A stretch of 64,000 nt of DNA. Source: Stygiobacter sp. RIFOXYC2_FULL_38_25 (lineage in GTDB: Bacteria > Bacteroidota > Ignavibacteria > Ignavibacteriales > Melioribacteraceae). Each line of letters begins with the position of its first letter. Position 1 is the first letter of the stretch. The notes under the pieces were generated by a model, which was given only the letters and a program-made list of their open reading frames with translations, had not been told where the DNA came from and made no database searches. The stretch lies in NCBI GenBank assembly GCA_001803165.1, contig MHAZ01000001.1, forward strand, positions 235,837-299,836, given 5' to 3'. Shown piece after piece: positions 63,957-64,000 of the stretch. The position numbers and the translations under genes were made by a program.

Positions 63957-64000
63957 TATCAAATTAATGGAATAGTGTCAATTGTGTTTCTTTGTGTAAA

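Noticed and set aside
1..64000. CRISPR array, rRNA operon or insertion sequence
   Set aside because: No regularly spaced direct repeats, rRNA-like sequence or transposase frame was seen on either strand.

Overview
The window is 64 kb of AT-rich bacterial chromosome, nearly wall-to-wall genes with short gaps and many 1-40 bp overlaps. Gene content points to an anaerobic, Gram-negative-type member of the Bacteroidota/Chlorobiota (FCB) group, most likely Ignavibacteriales. The clues are trimeric [FeFe] hydrogenases, small DUF5683, DUF2795 and Yip1-type proteins, a GlmU-like protein of the type found in Bacteroidota, MlaD and heptosyltransferase-type genes, and frequent TTG/GTG starts. This lineage call is inference from gene types; no rRNA is present.

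Region 1 (1-1.7 kb): a small membrane protein and a CDF metal transporter with unusual metal ligands. Region 2 (about 1.93-14.14 kb) is the most distinctive part: one nine-gene plus-strand operon that begins near a sigma54-like motif and ends at a strong hairpin terminator. It encodes a complete NAD-linked [FeFe] hydrogenase (HydC1-HydB1-HydA1). Next come four signalling proteins: a hydrogenase-like H-cluster domain fused to a histidine kinase, a lone receiver, a receiver-PAS-kinase, and a second lone receiver. The operon closes with a second hydrogenase (HydC2-HydB2-HydA2) that has a stripped-down HydB. The layout suggests a cell that senses H2 or redox state and balances two H2-evolving or H2-consuming enzymes. 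An orphan membrane histidine kinase follows the terminator.

Region 3 (15.6-22.2 kb): mainly minus-strand metabolic genes (IspE, a homocysteine methyltransferase-like protein, a family 9 glycosyltransferase, RqcH, a GlmU-like protein) with one SDR gene on the plus strand. Region 4 (22.3-35.1 kb): mostly plus-strand housekeeping genes (PASTA protein, Rpe, FolP, c-di-AMP cyclase, UPF0173 hydrolase, ParA, ParB, AroQ, MerR, tRNA-Pro, PurF, PgsA, FtsY), interrupted by a minus-strand Ppx/GppA gene that carries a frameshift.

Region 5 (35.16-63.9 kb): an unbroken minus-strand block. It holds beta-oxidation-type enzymes; HolB, PSP1, M23 peptidase, HprK, HPF, XerC/D and TopA; Smg, YbeY, gamma-carbonic anhydrase, CtpA and LysS; DacB, RluB, ScpB, ScpA and TrpS; and an HNH protein, MnmA, AcpS, GGT, MlaD, CNNM/CorC, SSB, a polyprenol/phytol kinase-like protein, a SPOR lipoprotein and an SGNH hydrolase lipoprotein. 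A decayed inverted-repeat element sits between MnmA and AcpS. No CRISPR array, insertion sequence, prophage or rRNA was seen.
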